Shown piece after piece: positions 1-8,833 of a stretch of 63,085 bases of DNA. The notes under the pieces are model-generated. The model made no database searches and was not told where the DNA came from. It saw only the letters and a program-made list of their open reading frames with translations. How positions within the stretch are numbered: position 1 is the stretch's first letter; every line of letters starts with the position of its first letter. The translations under genes and the position numbers were made by a program. Origin of the DNA: Sporomusaceae bacterium FL31 (lineage in GTDB: Bacteria; Bacillota; Negativicutes; DSM-1736; Dendrosporobacteraceae); the NCBI GenBank assembly GCA_003990955.1, contig BIFV01000009.1, forward strand, positions 1-63,085, written 5' to 3'.

Positions 1-1
1 G

Positions 2-1411
2 GCAAGGCAAGTGGCTGACGAGGCTATTGCCATGTTAAGTTCATTAAACGATCCCTATTTTCGTGAGCGAATTGTCGATATTCAGGATGTTGCTCAGCAG
101 TTAATTCAGAATTTGAATACAGATAGTCCATCAGAGCAGCAGTTCCCGGCAACGGGAAACTGGATTGTTGTAGCTGATGAATTAACGCCTGCTCAAACCA
201 TCTCGCTGCCAAAAGATAGAGTGTTGGCTTTTATCGTCCGCAAAGGTGGAAAAACTTCACATGCTGCAATTTTGGCTCGCACTTACGGGATACCGGCAGT
301 GGTTGGTCTGACTGGCAGTTGGGATGATTTGATGATGGCCACAGGAATTGAACTGGATGGGACGCAGGGCTGGGTCAGGATTTTGTCTTCTGATGAGATT
401 AACTCTTTACAGGAAAGCACTCTTGATCAAGGAGTGCAGGCTGAATTAGACAATGACTTCAGCCAGTCTGGTGGCGAAATGACGTTGGCAGCAAATATTG
501 GCAGCCCCAATGATGTCTCTTTAATTCGCCGCTTTAAGGCGCAGGGCGTAGGGCTTTATCGTACTGAATTCTTATTTATGGGAGATGCGCTGCCAACTGA
601 AGAGGAGCAAGTCAACGCTTATTTGGCTGTTATTCAGGAATGCGCCCCCGCCGTGACGGTAATTAGAACCTTGGATATTGGTGGTGACAAACGCGCACCT
701 GCTTTAAATTTACCGATTGAAAGCAATCCTTTTCTAGGCGTTCGGGCTTTGCGGCTTTGCTTTAAAAATCCTGAACTGCTTACCACCCAATTACGGGCAA
801 TCTGGCGAGTGTCGGCAGCAGGGCCAACTGCTGTGATGTTTCCAATGATATCAAATTATGATGAGCTGATAAAAGCTAAGCAATATCTCGCTGAAGCCAA
901 AGAAGCCGTGATAAGTCGGGGGCATCCGGTTGGAACACTACAGGTTGGGATGATGATTGAAGTTCCGGCCGCAGTTTGGCTGGCACCAAAGCTGGCGAAA
1001 GAAGTTGATTTCTTTAGTATTGGTACCAATGACTTAATTCAATATACACTTGCTGTTGACCGGGAGAATCATGAAATCGCCGATTTATACCAGCCTTATC
1101 ACCCCGCTGTCTTAGGGATGATTGCCCAAGTTGCCAACGCCGCTAAATCTGCAGGGATCTGGACTGGGATATGTGGCGAATCTGGTGGTGATGTGTTATT
1201 AGCTCCGTTTTTTGCTGGATTGGGGATTGATGAGCTAAGCATGTCACCAGGTGTACTGCCCCATATGAGGAAAAAGTTAGCCGGGATTGACAGAAATGAA
1301 CTTGCTGGATTCGTTGAGCAAATTCTTGATTGTGCAACAGCGACAGAAGTACTCACAATTCTGCAATCATATAGCAAAGGTGGTCATGACAATGCAAACA
1401 AGAGCAGTTAG
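2..1411 (+). CDS. ptsI: PTS enzyme I (phosphoenolpyruvate-protein phosphotransferase), 5' end cut by the window
   Basis: Cytoplasmic first enzyme of the sugar phosphotransferase system; it takes phosphate from PEP and passes it to HPr. The frame is open to the window edge. About 469 residues remain of the usual ~570, so roughly 100 N-terminal residues are missing. Visible are the phospho-histidine motif GGKTSHAAILAR (His codon at 260-262), the TIM-barrel segments GVGLYRTEFLF and GTNDLIQYTLAVDREN, and the C-terminal catalytic-cysteine segment GICGESGG. The stop overlaps the start of the next gene by about 20 nt, so the two are cotranslated. Pairing with a sugar-phosphate dehydrogenase suggests a dedicated sugar PTS operon rather than the housekeeping ptsHI, but the upstream genes are not visible. 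Confidence 0.93.
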   Translation, partial: ARQVADEAIAMLSSLNDPYFRERIVDIQDVAQQLIQNLNTDSPSEQQFPATGNWIVVADELTPAQTISLPKDRVLAFIVRKGGKTSHAAILARTYGIPAVVGLTGSWDDLMMATGIELDGTQGWVRILSSDEINSLQESTLDQGVQAELDNDFSQSGGEMTLAANIGSPNDVSLIRRFKAQGVGLYRTEFLFMGDALPTEEEQVNAYLAVIQECAPAVTVIRTLDIGGDKRAPALNLPIESNPFLGVRALRLCFKNPELLTTQLRAIWRVSAAGPTAVMFPMISNYDELIKAKQYLAEAKEAVISRGHPVGTLQVGMMIEVPAAVWLAPKLAKEVDFFSIGTNDLIQYTLAVDRENHEIADLYQPYHPAVLGMIAQVANAAKSAGIWTGICGESGGDVLLAPFFAGLGIDELSMSPGVLPHMRKKLAGIDRNELAGFVEQILDCATATEVLTILQSYSKGGHDNANKSS

Positions 1412-2651
1412 ATTATATGGAAAAAAAGACTTGCGTTTGGAAAGCTTTGAGCTGCCGGCGATTAAAGAGGATGAAATTTTAGTTCAGGTTGTGACAGACA
1501 GCATTTGTATGTCAACCTATAAAGCGGCTATCTTAGGCCCGGATCACAAACGCGTACCCAAAGATGTTGCCATCAATCCCATTATTGTTGGCCATGAAAT
1601 GGCTGGCAATATTGTCGAGGTTGGAGCTAAATGGCAGCATCAATTTAAACCAGGCGAAAAATTTGCCCTGCAGCCAGCGTTAAATTATAAAGGCAGCATG
1701 GATTCACCCGGGTACTCCTATCGCTATTGCGGTGGTGCTGCAACGTACGTAATTTTACCGCAGGAGGTTATGGAATTAGGCTGCTTATTAAAGTACGACG
1801 GGGATGCCTACTATGATGCTTCATTAGCTGAGCCGATGTCCTGCATCATTGGGGCCTTCCACGCCAGTTATCATACCAGTATGGGTTCTTATGAGCACCG
1901 GATGGGCATTGTTGAAGGGGGAAAACTGGCGTTATTGGCTGGAGCCGGTCCAATGGGGCTAGGCGCTATTGATTATGTATTGCATGCTGACCGGCGTCCG
2001 GGAATGATTGTAGTAACCGATGTTGATCAAGCTCGTCTGGACCGGGCTAGAGCCATATTTCCGCCGGAAGAGGCACAGAAAAACGGTATAGAACTTATTT
2101 TTGTCAATACCAAGGAAGTCGCTGATGTTCCGGGCCATCTGAAAAGCCTGACAGGTGGTACTGGCTTTGATGACGTACATGTTTATGCACCCATTAGAAC
2201 AGTAGTCGAACAAGCCGACCAAATTCTTGGTCGTGATGGTTGTCTGAATTTCTTCGCTGGACCTACTGATACCGCATTTTCCGGGTTAATCAACTATTAC
2301 AATGTGCATTATAATGCGGCTCATGTGATGGGAACTACGGGCGGAAATACCAATGACATGATTGAATCTTTGCGGCTAACTGAGAAGAACCTCATCAATC
2401 CGGCCGTTATGGTCACTCATATTGGCGGTTTGGACAGTGTGGCGGAAGCTACTTTGAAACTGCCCGAAATACCGGGCGGCAAAAAACTGATTTATAGCGG
2501 GATTGACATGGAGCTTACCGCAATCGATGATTTTGCTGCTAAAGGGGCAGACAATCCACACTTTGCTAAATTGGCGGAAATTTGTCAGCGTAACCGAGGC
2601 TTGTGGAGTGCTGAAGCCGAGCGGTATTTGCTGGAGCACTGGGGAAAATAG
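1392..2651 (+). CDS. Zinc-type dehydrogenase, L-sorbose-1-phosphate reductase-like
   Basis: Medium-chain dehydrogenase of 419 aa, resembling SorE-type L-sorbose-1-phosphate reductases that convert a PTS-imported ketose phosphate to a polyol phosphate. The GroES-like half has GHEMAGNIVEVG. The Rossmann half has the nucleotide-binding segment GAGPMGLGAIDY. I chose ATG 1392 because AAAGGTGG lies about 8 nt upstream; an ATG at 1386 would be too close, and earlier in-frame starts lie deep inside ptsI. The gene overlaps ptsI and ends just before a strong terminator, so it is the last gene of its operon. The family is clear; the exact substrate is inferred from length and PTS context. Confidence 0.8.
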   Translation: MQTRAVRLYGKKDLRLESFELPAIKEDEILVQVVTDSICMSTYKAAILGPDHKRVPKDVAINPIIVGHEMAGNIVEVGAKWQHQFKPGEKFALQPALNYKGSMDSPGYSYRYCGGAATYVILPQEVMELGCLLKYDGDAYYDASLAEPMSCIIGAFHASYHTSMGSYEHRMGIVEGGKLALLAGAGPMGLGAIDYVLHADRRPGMIVVTDVDQARLDRARAIFPPEEAQKNGIELIFVNTKEVADVPGHLKSLTGGTGFDDVHVYAPIRTVVEQADQILGRDGCLNFFAGPTDTAFSGLINYYNVHYNAAHVMGTTGGNTNDMIESLRLTEKNLINPAVMVTHIGGLDSVAEATLKLPEIPGGKKLIYSGIDMELTAIDDFAAKGADNPHFAKLAEICQRNRGLWSAEAERYLLEHWGK

Positions 2652-2660
2652 TTTAATAGG

Positions 2661-2715
2661 ATCAAATAAGTAAAGCTCTAAACCAGCTGTTGGTTTAGAG
2701 CTTTACTTATTTGAT
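2661..2715 (+). terminator. Long perfect hairpin ending the PTS/dehydrogenase operon
   Basis: Arms 2661-2685 and 2691-2715 are perfectly complementary over 25 bp with a 5-nt loop. There is no clear T-run after it, so it may act as a very stable mRNA 3' end as well as a terminator. It starts 9 nt after the dehydrogenase stop codon. Confidence 0.75.
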
Positions 2716-2980
2716 GGTATGCGTGATAAGACTGAATGGTTGAATGTTTCGGGATTTTAGTTTAGGCTGCTTATTTCGGTGGATGGCTAACGGGTCTAAT
2801 TACCGGAAAATAAGGAATTTAGCGGGGATTAATTACCATAAAATTATTATGGACAACAATGTATAGTTTTGATAAAGTGAAATTACAAATACAAATGTTT
2901 ACACAGGAAGAACTGTTATTAACAAATGTATTTGAAATACGCTGCTAAATGCAGCTCGCGAAACAAAGGAGGGGCAGTAT
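2716..2980. other. Intergenic region upstream of prkA
   Basis: About 265 bp between the terminator and prkA. It must hold the prkA promoter. In Bacillus, prkA is transcribed in the mother cell by sigma-E. I could not pick one sporulation-sigma promoter with confidence. The only obvious element is the prkA ribosome binding site AAAGGAGGGG, ending about 8 nt before ATG 2981. Confidence 0.4.
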
Positions 2981-4909
2981 ATGGCTGGTTTTGATTTTGA
3001 CAGCATGATTAAGAAAGATCGTACCGAAAGAAAGCATCAGCAGTTTAACGGGACATTGCTTGATTACCTGGCTATCGTCAAAGAGAATCCACAAGTAGCC
3101 ATGCTGGCTCACCGGAGAATGTATGAGATGTTAAGCGCTCCAGGGGTTGATACCTTCAAGACGGAGGAAAATGCCCGCTTAAAGCGCATTCATGGCAGTG
3201 GGGTTCTGAAAAAGTACAAGTTTTTTGCTAATGATTTCTATGGTATTGACAAGAGCATTATGCAAGTTATGCGCTATTTTCATTCGTCTGCCATGAAAGG
3301 GGAAGAAGCCCGGCAGGTGCTGTATTTAGTAGGACCGGTGGGTGCCGGTAAATCCTCTTTAATGGAAGCGTTAAAAAAAGCATTGGAAATGAGTGCACCC
3401 ATCTATACGCTGAAGGATTGCCCAATGCGCGAAGAACCGCTGCATCTTATTCCTAAGCATCTCCGGCCCGAATTTGAAAAGCTATTAAATGTAAAAATTG
3501 AAGGCGATTTGTGCCCGGTTTGCCGGCATCGCTTAAAACATGAATATCATGGCGAGTATGAAAAATTCCCGGTTGCCATGGCCGAATTCTCCATAAGGTC
3601 CCGTAAAGGAATTGGCGTTGTACCGCCTGTTGATCCCAATAATCAGGATACCTCAGTGCTTTCCGGTTCAGTGGATATTTCTAAAATGGACATGTTTGCT
3701 GAGGATGATCCGCGGGTGATGTCCCTTAATGGTGCCTTCAATGTTGGTAACCGGGGCATTGTTGAATTTATTGAGGTTTTCAAAAATGATGTTGAGTATC
3801 TTCATACTATGATTACGGCTACACAGGAGAAATCTATTCCTTCACCGGGGAAAGGTTCGATGATTTATTTTGACGGCATTATTCTGGCCCACTCCAATGA
3901 GTCAGAATGGAACCGGTTTAAGTCTGATCATACCAATGAAGCTATTCTGGACCGGATTGTTAAAGTGGAAGTTCCCTATTGTCTGGAATTGGACGAAGAG
4001 GTGAAAATTTATCAAAAGATCCTGAAAAATAGTTCGTTCAATGCGCATATTGCACCCCATACGATTGAATTGGCCTCCATGTTTGCCATCTTGACCCGGC
4101 TCAGTCCCTCCAATAAAGTGGACGCCTTAACAAAACTAAAAATTTATAATGGCGAGGAAATCGTAGAAAAAGGTTCAACCAAAAAGATTGATATTGGTGA
4201 ATTGCGTGATGAAGCCCATCGTGAAGGGATGAGCGGCATATCGACCCGGTTCATCATGAAAGCGCTTGGTGCAACGCTGGCCGAGGCGGAAGGTGAGTGC
4301 ATCAATCCGATCGCAGTCCTGGAGACGCTGATTAAAGCGGTAAAAGACATGGCGGTAGCAGACGATGACCGCAAACGCTATTTAGGCTTTTTGCAGGATG
4401 TTTTGAAGAAAGAGTACAATAAGGTGCTGGAGAAAGAGGTCACGAAAGCCTTTATTCACGGCTATAAAGAGCAAGCGGAAAGTTTATTTAATAATTACCT
4501 GGATCATGCTGAGGCCTTTGTGAATGCAACCAAATTAAAAGATGCTAATACTGGTGAGGAACTGGAGCCGGATATCCAATTCCTGCAGTCCATTGAAGAA
4601 CAAATCGGCATTACCGGTACGGCTGCCCTCGGCTTCAGACAGGATGTTACCGCTTATATGTTTTCTCTGCTGCGCAATGGAGCTAAAATTGATTACCGCA
4701 GTTATGAACCCCTGAAAGAAGCCATTGAGAAAAAGTTAACGGTCTCTGTAAAAGAATTATCCCGGGTTGTAACCAAGTCCCGGGTTCGGGATGGTGAACA
4801 AGACAGCAAATATAATGCCATGGTTGCAGAGATGAAGAAGAATGGTTATTGTGATCACTGCTGTAATGTCATCTTAAAATACGCCGCCAATAACTTATGG
4901 AAAGATTAG
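2981..4909 (+). CDS. prkA: PrkA-family serine protein kinase / AAA+ protein
   Basis: 642 aa, close to the usual length of PrkA/YeaG. The N-terminal AAA+ module has the Walker A motif GPVGAGKSS (about residues 118-126). A CPVCRHRL segment in the middle and CDHCC at the C-terminus may bind metal. The C-terminal region is the PrkA-specific kinase-like domain. In Bacillus subtilis PrkA works in sporulation; in E. coli YeaG acts with YeaH in stress. Here it is the first gene of a three-gene unit with yhbH and spoVR, which implies a shared function during sporulation. The start has an excellent ribosome binding site. Confidence 0.93.
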   Translation: MAGFDFDSMIKKDRTERKHQQFNGTLLDYLAIVKENPQVAMLAHRRMYEMLSAPGVDTFKTEENARLKRIHGSGVLKKYKFFANDFYGIDKSIMQVMRYFHSSAMKGEEARQVLYLVGPVGAGKSSLMEALKKALEMSAPIYTLKDCPMREEPLHLIPKHLRPEFEKLLNVKIEGDLCPVCRHRLKHEYHGEYEKFPVAMAEFSIRSRKGIGVVPPVDPNNQDTSVLSGSVDISKMDMFAEDDPRVMSLNGAFNVGNRGIVEFIEVFKNDVEYLHTMITATQEKSIPSPGKGSMIYFDGIILAHSNESEWNRFKSDHTNEAILDRIVKVEVPYCLELDEEVKIYQKILKNSSFNAHIAPHTIELASMFAILTRLSPSNKVDALTKLKIYNGEEIVEKGSTKKIDIGELRDEAHREGMSGISTRFIMKALGATLAEAEGECINPIAVLETLIKAVKDMAVADDDRKRYLGFLQDVLKKEYNKVLEKEVTKAFIHGYKEQAESLFNNYLDHAEAFVNATKLKDANTGEELEPDIQFLQSIEEQIGITGTAALGFRQDVTAYMFSLLRNGAKIDYRSYEPLKEAIEKKLTVSVKELSRVVTKSRVRDGEQDSKYNAMVAEMKKNGYCDHCCNVILKYAANNLWKD

Positions 4910-4944
4910 CTAACCAATAAAGCCGCGGGAAGGAGGCTGGTGTA

Positions 4945-6120
4945 ATGGCTTTGTTTAAAGACGGCAGCATGACTCCATCTGACCGGTCGCAATGGGACCG
5001 GAAACGGCATCGGCAACTGGTAGAACAGGCGATCAAAAAAAATATGGGCGGTATTATTGCCGACGAAAGCATTATTGGCCAGGACGGCAGCAAGAAATTC
5101 CGAATTCCGGTTAAAGGCATTAAAGAGTATCAGTTTATCTATGGTAAAAACAATCAAGGTGTCGGCTCCGGGGACGGAACTGAGGAGCGGGGGCAGGTGA
5201 TCGGTAGAAACGGCCAGCCGCAACCGGGGCAAGGTGAGCAGGCGGGCAGCCAACCGGGAGAAGATGTCTATGAGACCGAGATTACGCTGGATGAGCTTAT
5301 ACAATATCTGTTTGATGACTTGCAGCTGCCGGACATGGAACGCAAGAAATTTGCTGTTGTTGAATCAGAACGAAAAAGTAAATTATCTGGTTATCAGAAA
5401 AAAGGCATTCCACCCCGGCTGGCAAAAAAACGGACAGTTGCCGAAAAAATTAAACGGGTTAAGTCTGCTTTGAGGGCAGGAGACGGTGATGGGGATGAAG
5501 TCGGCTATCACGGCTTTATTGAAGACGACCTGCGCTACCGCCGGGTCAAGGAAGAACAGCGCCGCCATTCGAATGCCGTGGTGATTTGCATAATGGACAC
5601 TTCAGGCTCAATGGATCAGACCCGAAAATATCTGGCCCGCAGTTTTTACTTTTTGTTGTATCAGTTTGTCCGTTTTAAATATGAACAGGTGGAAGTTGTG
5701 TTTATCGCTCATAGTACTGAAGCGAAAGAAGTCAATGAACAGGAGTTTTTTCATAAAGGCGAATCTGGCGGAACCTTTATCAGCAGTGGCTATGCCAAAG
5801 CCTTGGAGATCATTGAGCAGCGCTATAATCCGGAAGTATGGAATATTTATGCCTTTCATTGCTCGGATGGTGATAATTGGGACGAGGATAATGACAAAGC
5901 GGTTATTCTGGCTAAGGAGTTGTGCGAGGTATGCAATTTGTTCGGTTATGGTGAAATTGCAGTCAGCTCTTATTATCGGACCATCCGTGAGACTTTTACC
6001 GAGAATATCAGTCATGATAACTTCGTGATCGCAACAATTGGCGGTAAGGAGGATGTCTGGCCGGCTTTTAAAAGCATCATTGACAAGGAAGGGATGGAGG
6101 TGACTGGGGATGGCCGGTGA
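4945..6120 (+). CDS. yhbH: YhbH/YeaH family (DUF444) sporulation protein with VWA-like domain
   Basis: 391 aa. The N-terminal half is basic and low in complexity, with a Gly/Gln-rich linker around residues 75-105. The C-terminal half is a von Willebrand A-like fold with the MIDAS-type motif MDTSGSMD. Members of DUF444 (YhbH, YeaH) are regularly encoded next to PrkA/YeaG and SpoVR/YcgB and are probably partners of the kinase. The gene begins 35 nt after prkA behind GGAAGGAGG and overlaps spoVR by 11 nt. The biochemical role is unknown; family assignment is firm. Confidence 0.9.
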   Translation: MALFKDGSMTPSDRSQWDRKRHRQLVEQAIKKNMGGIIADESIIGQDGSKKFRIPVKGIKEYQFIYGKNNQGVGSGDGTEERGQVIGRNGQPQPGQGEQAGSQPGEDVYETEITLDELIQYLFDDLQLPDMERKKFAVVESERKSKLSGYQKKGIPPRLAKKRTVAEKIKRVKSALRAGDGDGDEVGYHGFIEDDLRYRRVKEEQRRHSNAVVICIMDTSGSMDQTRKYLARSFYFLLYQFVRFKYEQVEVVFIAHSTEAKEVNEQEFFHKGESGGTFISSGYAKALEIIEQRYNPEVWNIYAFHCSDGDNWDEDNDKAVILAKELCEVCNLFGYGEIAVSSYYRTIRETFTENISHDNFVIATIGGKEDVWPAFKSIIDKEGMEVTGDGR

Positions 6121-7384
6121 ATATGACATGGATGATTTAGCAGCATGGAACAAGCGGATTGAAGAAGTGGTCAGCACAATCGGTTTGGATTGTTATGAGC
6201 AGCATTTTGAAATTTGCAGTTACGAAGATATGCTTTGCTATGAGGCTTATGTTGGTATGCCAGCTCACTACCCGCACTGGAGCTATGGCAAAACCTACGA
6301 GAAGCAGAAGACTTACTATCAGTATAATTTAACCGGACTGCCTTATGAAATGGTCATTAATTCCGACCCTTGCTTGGCTTACCTGATGCGTGATAACACG
6401 CTGTTGCTGCAAATTCTAACCATGGCACATGTGTATGGGCATAATGACTTTTTTAAAAACAACCGCCTGTTTAGGCGGGATACCAGAGCTGAATTAACTC
6501 TGGAGTTATTCAAGGCGCATGCCGACAGGGTCAGAGGTTATATTCAGGATCCCAGTATTGGCCCTGACAGAGTGGAACGTATCCTGGATGCTGCCCATGC
6601 CTTGCGTTTTCAGATACCGCGTAATGGGGGCGGCTTCGCAAATGGACGAAAGAGTAGCGGTTTTGAAAGCAATGAAGCTGCGATTGAGCGCCGGAAGGAC
6701 GACCTGCTGGGGTTTGTAGCTGAGCATGGTGCTTTATTGGACTGGGAGAGGGATTTAGTCAACATTGTCCGGGATGAATCCATCTACTTTATGCCGCAAA
6801 TCGAGACCAAAATTATGAATGAAGGCTGGGCCAGTTACTGGCATTATCAAATTTTGCAGCAGCTTGAACTGCCACAAGCATTACACTTGGAATTTCTGCA
6901 GCGGCATAATCTGGTTATTCGTCCGCATCAAGGGAGGATTAATCCGTACTTTGTGGGCTTTAAGCTTTTTGAGTTTCTGAATAATCAGGTTGGCAGGGAG
7001 GAATTGATGGCAATCAGAGCCAATGAACGGGATCAGTCTTTTTTACGGCGCTTTCTAACCAAGGAACTTTGCGGAGAGTTAGGCCTATTTGTCCACGAAA
7101 CTCAAGGACAAGATATTAAGGTAAAGGAAGTTGCTGATGAAGCGGGCTGGAAAATAGTTCGGGATAGCCTGGCAAATTCAGTAGGCAGTGGGACTATACC
7201 GGTTATTAAACCGGAAAGTATTGAAAGTGGGAAATTAATGATAGAACATTGCTACGATGGCCGGGAACTGGAGTTAGAGTATGCACGCAAAACCCTGAGC
7301 TATGTCGGCGTTCTTTGGGGCGGAGAGGTTGAACTCCATACAGTGATAAACGAAAAGAAAACTGTTATTAAGGATAAGCTGTGA
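6110..7384 (+). CDS. spoVR: SpoVR family protein (spore cortex formation)
   Basis: 424 aa, somewhat shorter than Bacillus SpoVR (~470) and E. coli YcgB (~510). It shows the family's N-terminal DMDDLAAWNKRIEE-type start and the segment MNEGWASYWHYQIL with conserved His, Glu and Trp. In Bacillus, loss of spoVR damages the spore cortex; the molecular function is not known. The ATG at 6110 overlaps the end of yhbH by 11 nt and is preceded by GGAGGTGACT, so translation is coupled. A strong convergent terminator follows. Confidence 0.92.
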   Translation: MAGEYDMDDLAAWNKRIEEVVSTIGLDCYEQHFEICSYEDMLCYEAYVGMPAHYPHWSYGKTYEKQKTYYQYNLTGLPYEMVINSDPCLAYLMRDNTLLLQILTMAHVYGHNDFFKNNRLFRRDTRAELTLELFKAHADRVRGYIQDPSIGPDRVERILDAAHALRFQIPRNGGGFANGRKSSGFESNEAAIERRKDDLLGFVAEHGALLDWERDLVNIVRDESIYFMPQIETKIMNEGWASYWHYQILQQLELPQALHLEFLQRHNLVIRPHQGRINPYFVGFKLFEFLNNQVGREELMAIRANERDQSFLRRFLTKELCGELGLFVHETQGQDIKVKEVADEAGWKIVRDSLANSVGSGTIPVIKPESIESGKLMIEHCYDGRELELEYARKTLSYVGVLWGGEVELHTVINEKKTVIKDKL

Positions 7385-7409
7385 CTATGATCAAGTCACC
7401 ACAAATGGA

Positions 7410-7475
7410 AGAGGTATATCAATAAACAGAGAAGGGACATGTGAGGTTCCCTTCTCTGTTTATTGATATACCTCT
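7410..7475. terminator. Bidirectional terminator between spoVR and the diguanylate cyclase
   Basis: Perfect 28-bp inverted repeat (7410-7437 with 7448-7475) and a 10-nt loop. It sits between convergent genes and can serve both. Confidence 0.8.
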
Positions 7476-7533
7476 AGTTTTAACATACGGAATCTAAGTG
7501 GTTTTCCATGCAAGAGCTATTTCAATTTCAGAA

Positions 7534-8463
7534 TCAAACAATCTCTATATCTGTTTTAACACAATTTCGTCCGGATTTCTTAGCCTGATACATGAGATGA
7601 TCAGCGCGCTTCACTAAGGATTGCACGGTATCCTCACCTTGTGCAACCGTTGCACCAATCGAAACCGTCACCTGAATATCAGTGCCATGATCTACGGGAA
7701 GTATGGACTGTCCAATAAGGTGCCGTAATTTATCGGCAATTATCGTTAATTTTGTCTGAATATTAGGGCTGACAATTACAGCGACAATTTCTTCACCACC
7801 CCATCGTACTAGGACATCATGCTGACGAGTGTTATTCATTAATGTTCTTGCCAGCATTTTCAGCACTAAATCGCCGACATCGTGGCCGTAGGTATCATTG
7901 ATGGTTTTAAAGTGATCAATATCTATAAATAATACGCCAAAGGTCGTTCCGCCTGATCTAATTTCATTTAATTTAGAATTAATGATGACCTCGGCGTAAC
8001 GCCGGTTGCGTAATCCAGTCAGTGGGTCAATAGTAGCCTGGTCATTGAGATCAGCCAATTCTTTCATTAGTGTTTCGCGCGGGGAGTTATCACGGAAAAG
8101 CTCGATGGCGCCAATAAATTTGTCATGATTATCATACAAGGGAATCATTCGGGCTGATACCGGGACCTGATGACCTTCCTTATGGTTGAGGTACGCCTCT
8201 GTTTCGTATACTTGTCCAGTGCAAAGGCTGGCAGTAAAGGGACAGGATTTCTCACATAATCTTTCCCCGTGTTGATCAACATGCACCAGAGACTTATCGC
8301 AGCAGCATCTGCCAATAAACTCACTGGCAAGATACCCGGAGATTTTTTCAGCTTCAGGATTCCAATAGACGACAACTTTGTTCGTATCGACGATGATAAT
8401 TCCTTCATACAAGTGATTCAAGATTTCTTGGATATTTTTAGCTTGCAGCAATAAAGTACTCAA
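7534..8463 (-). CDS. PAS-GGDEF diguanylate cyclase
   Basis: 309 aa; makes the second messenger c-di-GMP from two GTP. Residues about 10-120 form a PAS domain (EGIIIVDTNKVVVYWNPEAE). This is followed by a short linker and a GGDEF domain with DPLTGLRNRRYAE, the metal-binding FIDIDHFKTINDTYGHD segment and the active-site motif GGEEI. An inhibitory-site RxxD (RQHD) lies five residues before GGEEI, so product inhibition is likely. No membrane segment is seen. The start is TTG at 8463 behind GGGAGGG. It is divergent from an MCP controlled by a c-di-GMP riboswitch, sharing a 370-bp intergenic region. Confidence 0.9.
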   Translation of the reverse strand: MSTLLLQAKNIQEILNHLYEGIIIVDTNKVVVYWNPEAEKISGYLASEFIGRCCCDKSLVHVDQHGERLCEKSCPFTASLCTGQVYETEAYLNHKEGHQVPVSARMIPLYDNHDKFIGAIELFRDNSPRETLMKELADLNDQATIDPLTGLRNRRYAEVIINSKLNEIRSGGTTFGVLFIDIDHFKTINDTYGHDVGDLVLKMLARTLMNNTRQHDVLVRWGGEEIVAVIVSPNIQTKLTIIADKLRHLIGQSILPVDHGTDIQVTVSIGATVAQGEDTVQSLVKRADHLMYQAKKSGRNCVKTDIEIV

Positions 8464-8689
8464 CAGATTACCCTCCCGTATTGAAATTTATAATAGCGTA
8501 TAGGACTATAGTACTATTCTTTTTAGAACGGGTTTCTCCCTTTATCTTAAATTGATAAGATTAACAATATTTATGGAGCATTGTTTGAGGATGATGCAAG
8601 CTGTGGTTATCCCAAGTTGACAGTTTGTAAAAAAAACTAAAAATAGCAGGATTATCCAGATATATTGCAGAATATTATCAATCAGTAGC

Positions 8690-8775
8690 AGAATATAGCG
8701 GCAAACTTATCGAAAGATAAGGACGCAAAGCCATGGGTCTAATAACGTTAGTTAATGATTGCCAGGTTGCAGGTT
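8690..8775 (+). ncRNA. c-di-GMP-I (GEMM-I) riboswitch, copy 1
   Basis: Shows the diagnostic GEMM-I blocks in order: GGCAAAC, the P2 hairpin capped by a GAAA tetraloop (CTTATCGAAAGATAAG), GGACGCAAAGCCATGGGTCTAA (8721-8742) and the receptor-side strand GCCAGGTTGC (8761-8770). The base before GCAAAC is G. If it corresponds to the specificity G of the Vibrio Vc2 aptamer, c-di-GMP rather than cGAMP is the ligand. The terminator that follows re-uses the aptamer's 3' strand, so ligand binding should block termination and turn the MCP on; that is inference. Confidence 0.93.
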
Positions 8776-8800
8776 ATTGCAATTTTGGCAGTCATTTTTA
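8757..8800 (+). terminator. Riboswitch 1 expression-platform terminator
   Basis: Arm 8757-8771 pairs with 8778-8793 (several G-U pairs and one bulge), followed by ATTTTTATTTT. The left arm is the 3' strand of the aptamer itself, so aptamer folding and terminator formation exclude each other. Confidence 0.75.
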
Positions 8801-8833
8801 TTTTCTATACGACTCAGCGAAGGAGCGATCTAA

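Larger units (their letters stand above)
8464..8833. other. Intergenic region between diguanylate cyclase and MCP
   Basis: 370 bp. It holds the ribosome binding site of the minus-strand diguanylate cyclase and, on the plus strand, a possible -35 TTGACA at 8617-8622 with a weak A-rich -10 near 8638-8645. The c-di-GMP-I riboswitch, its terminator and the TTG-start ribosome binding site (AAGGAG at 8819-8825) of the MCP follow. Nothing else is recognised. Confidence 0.6.
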
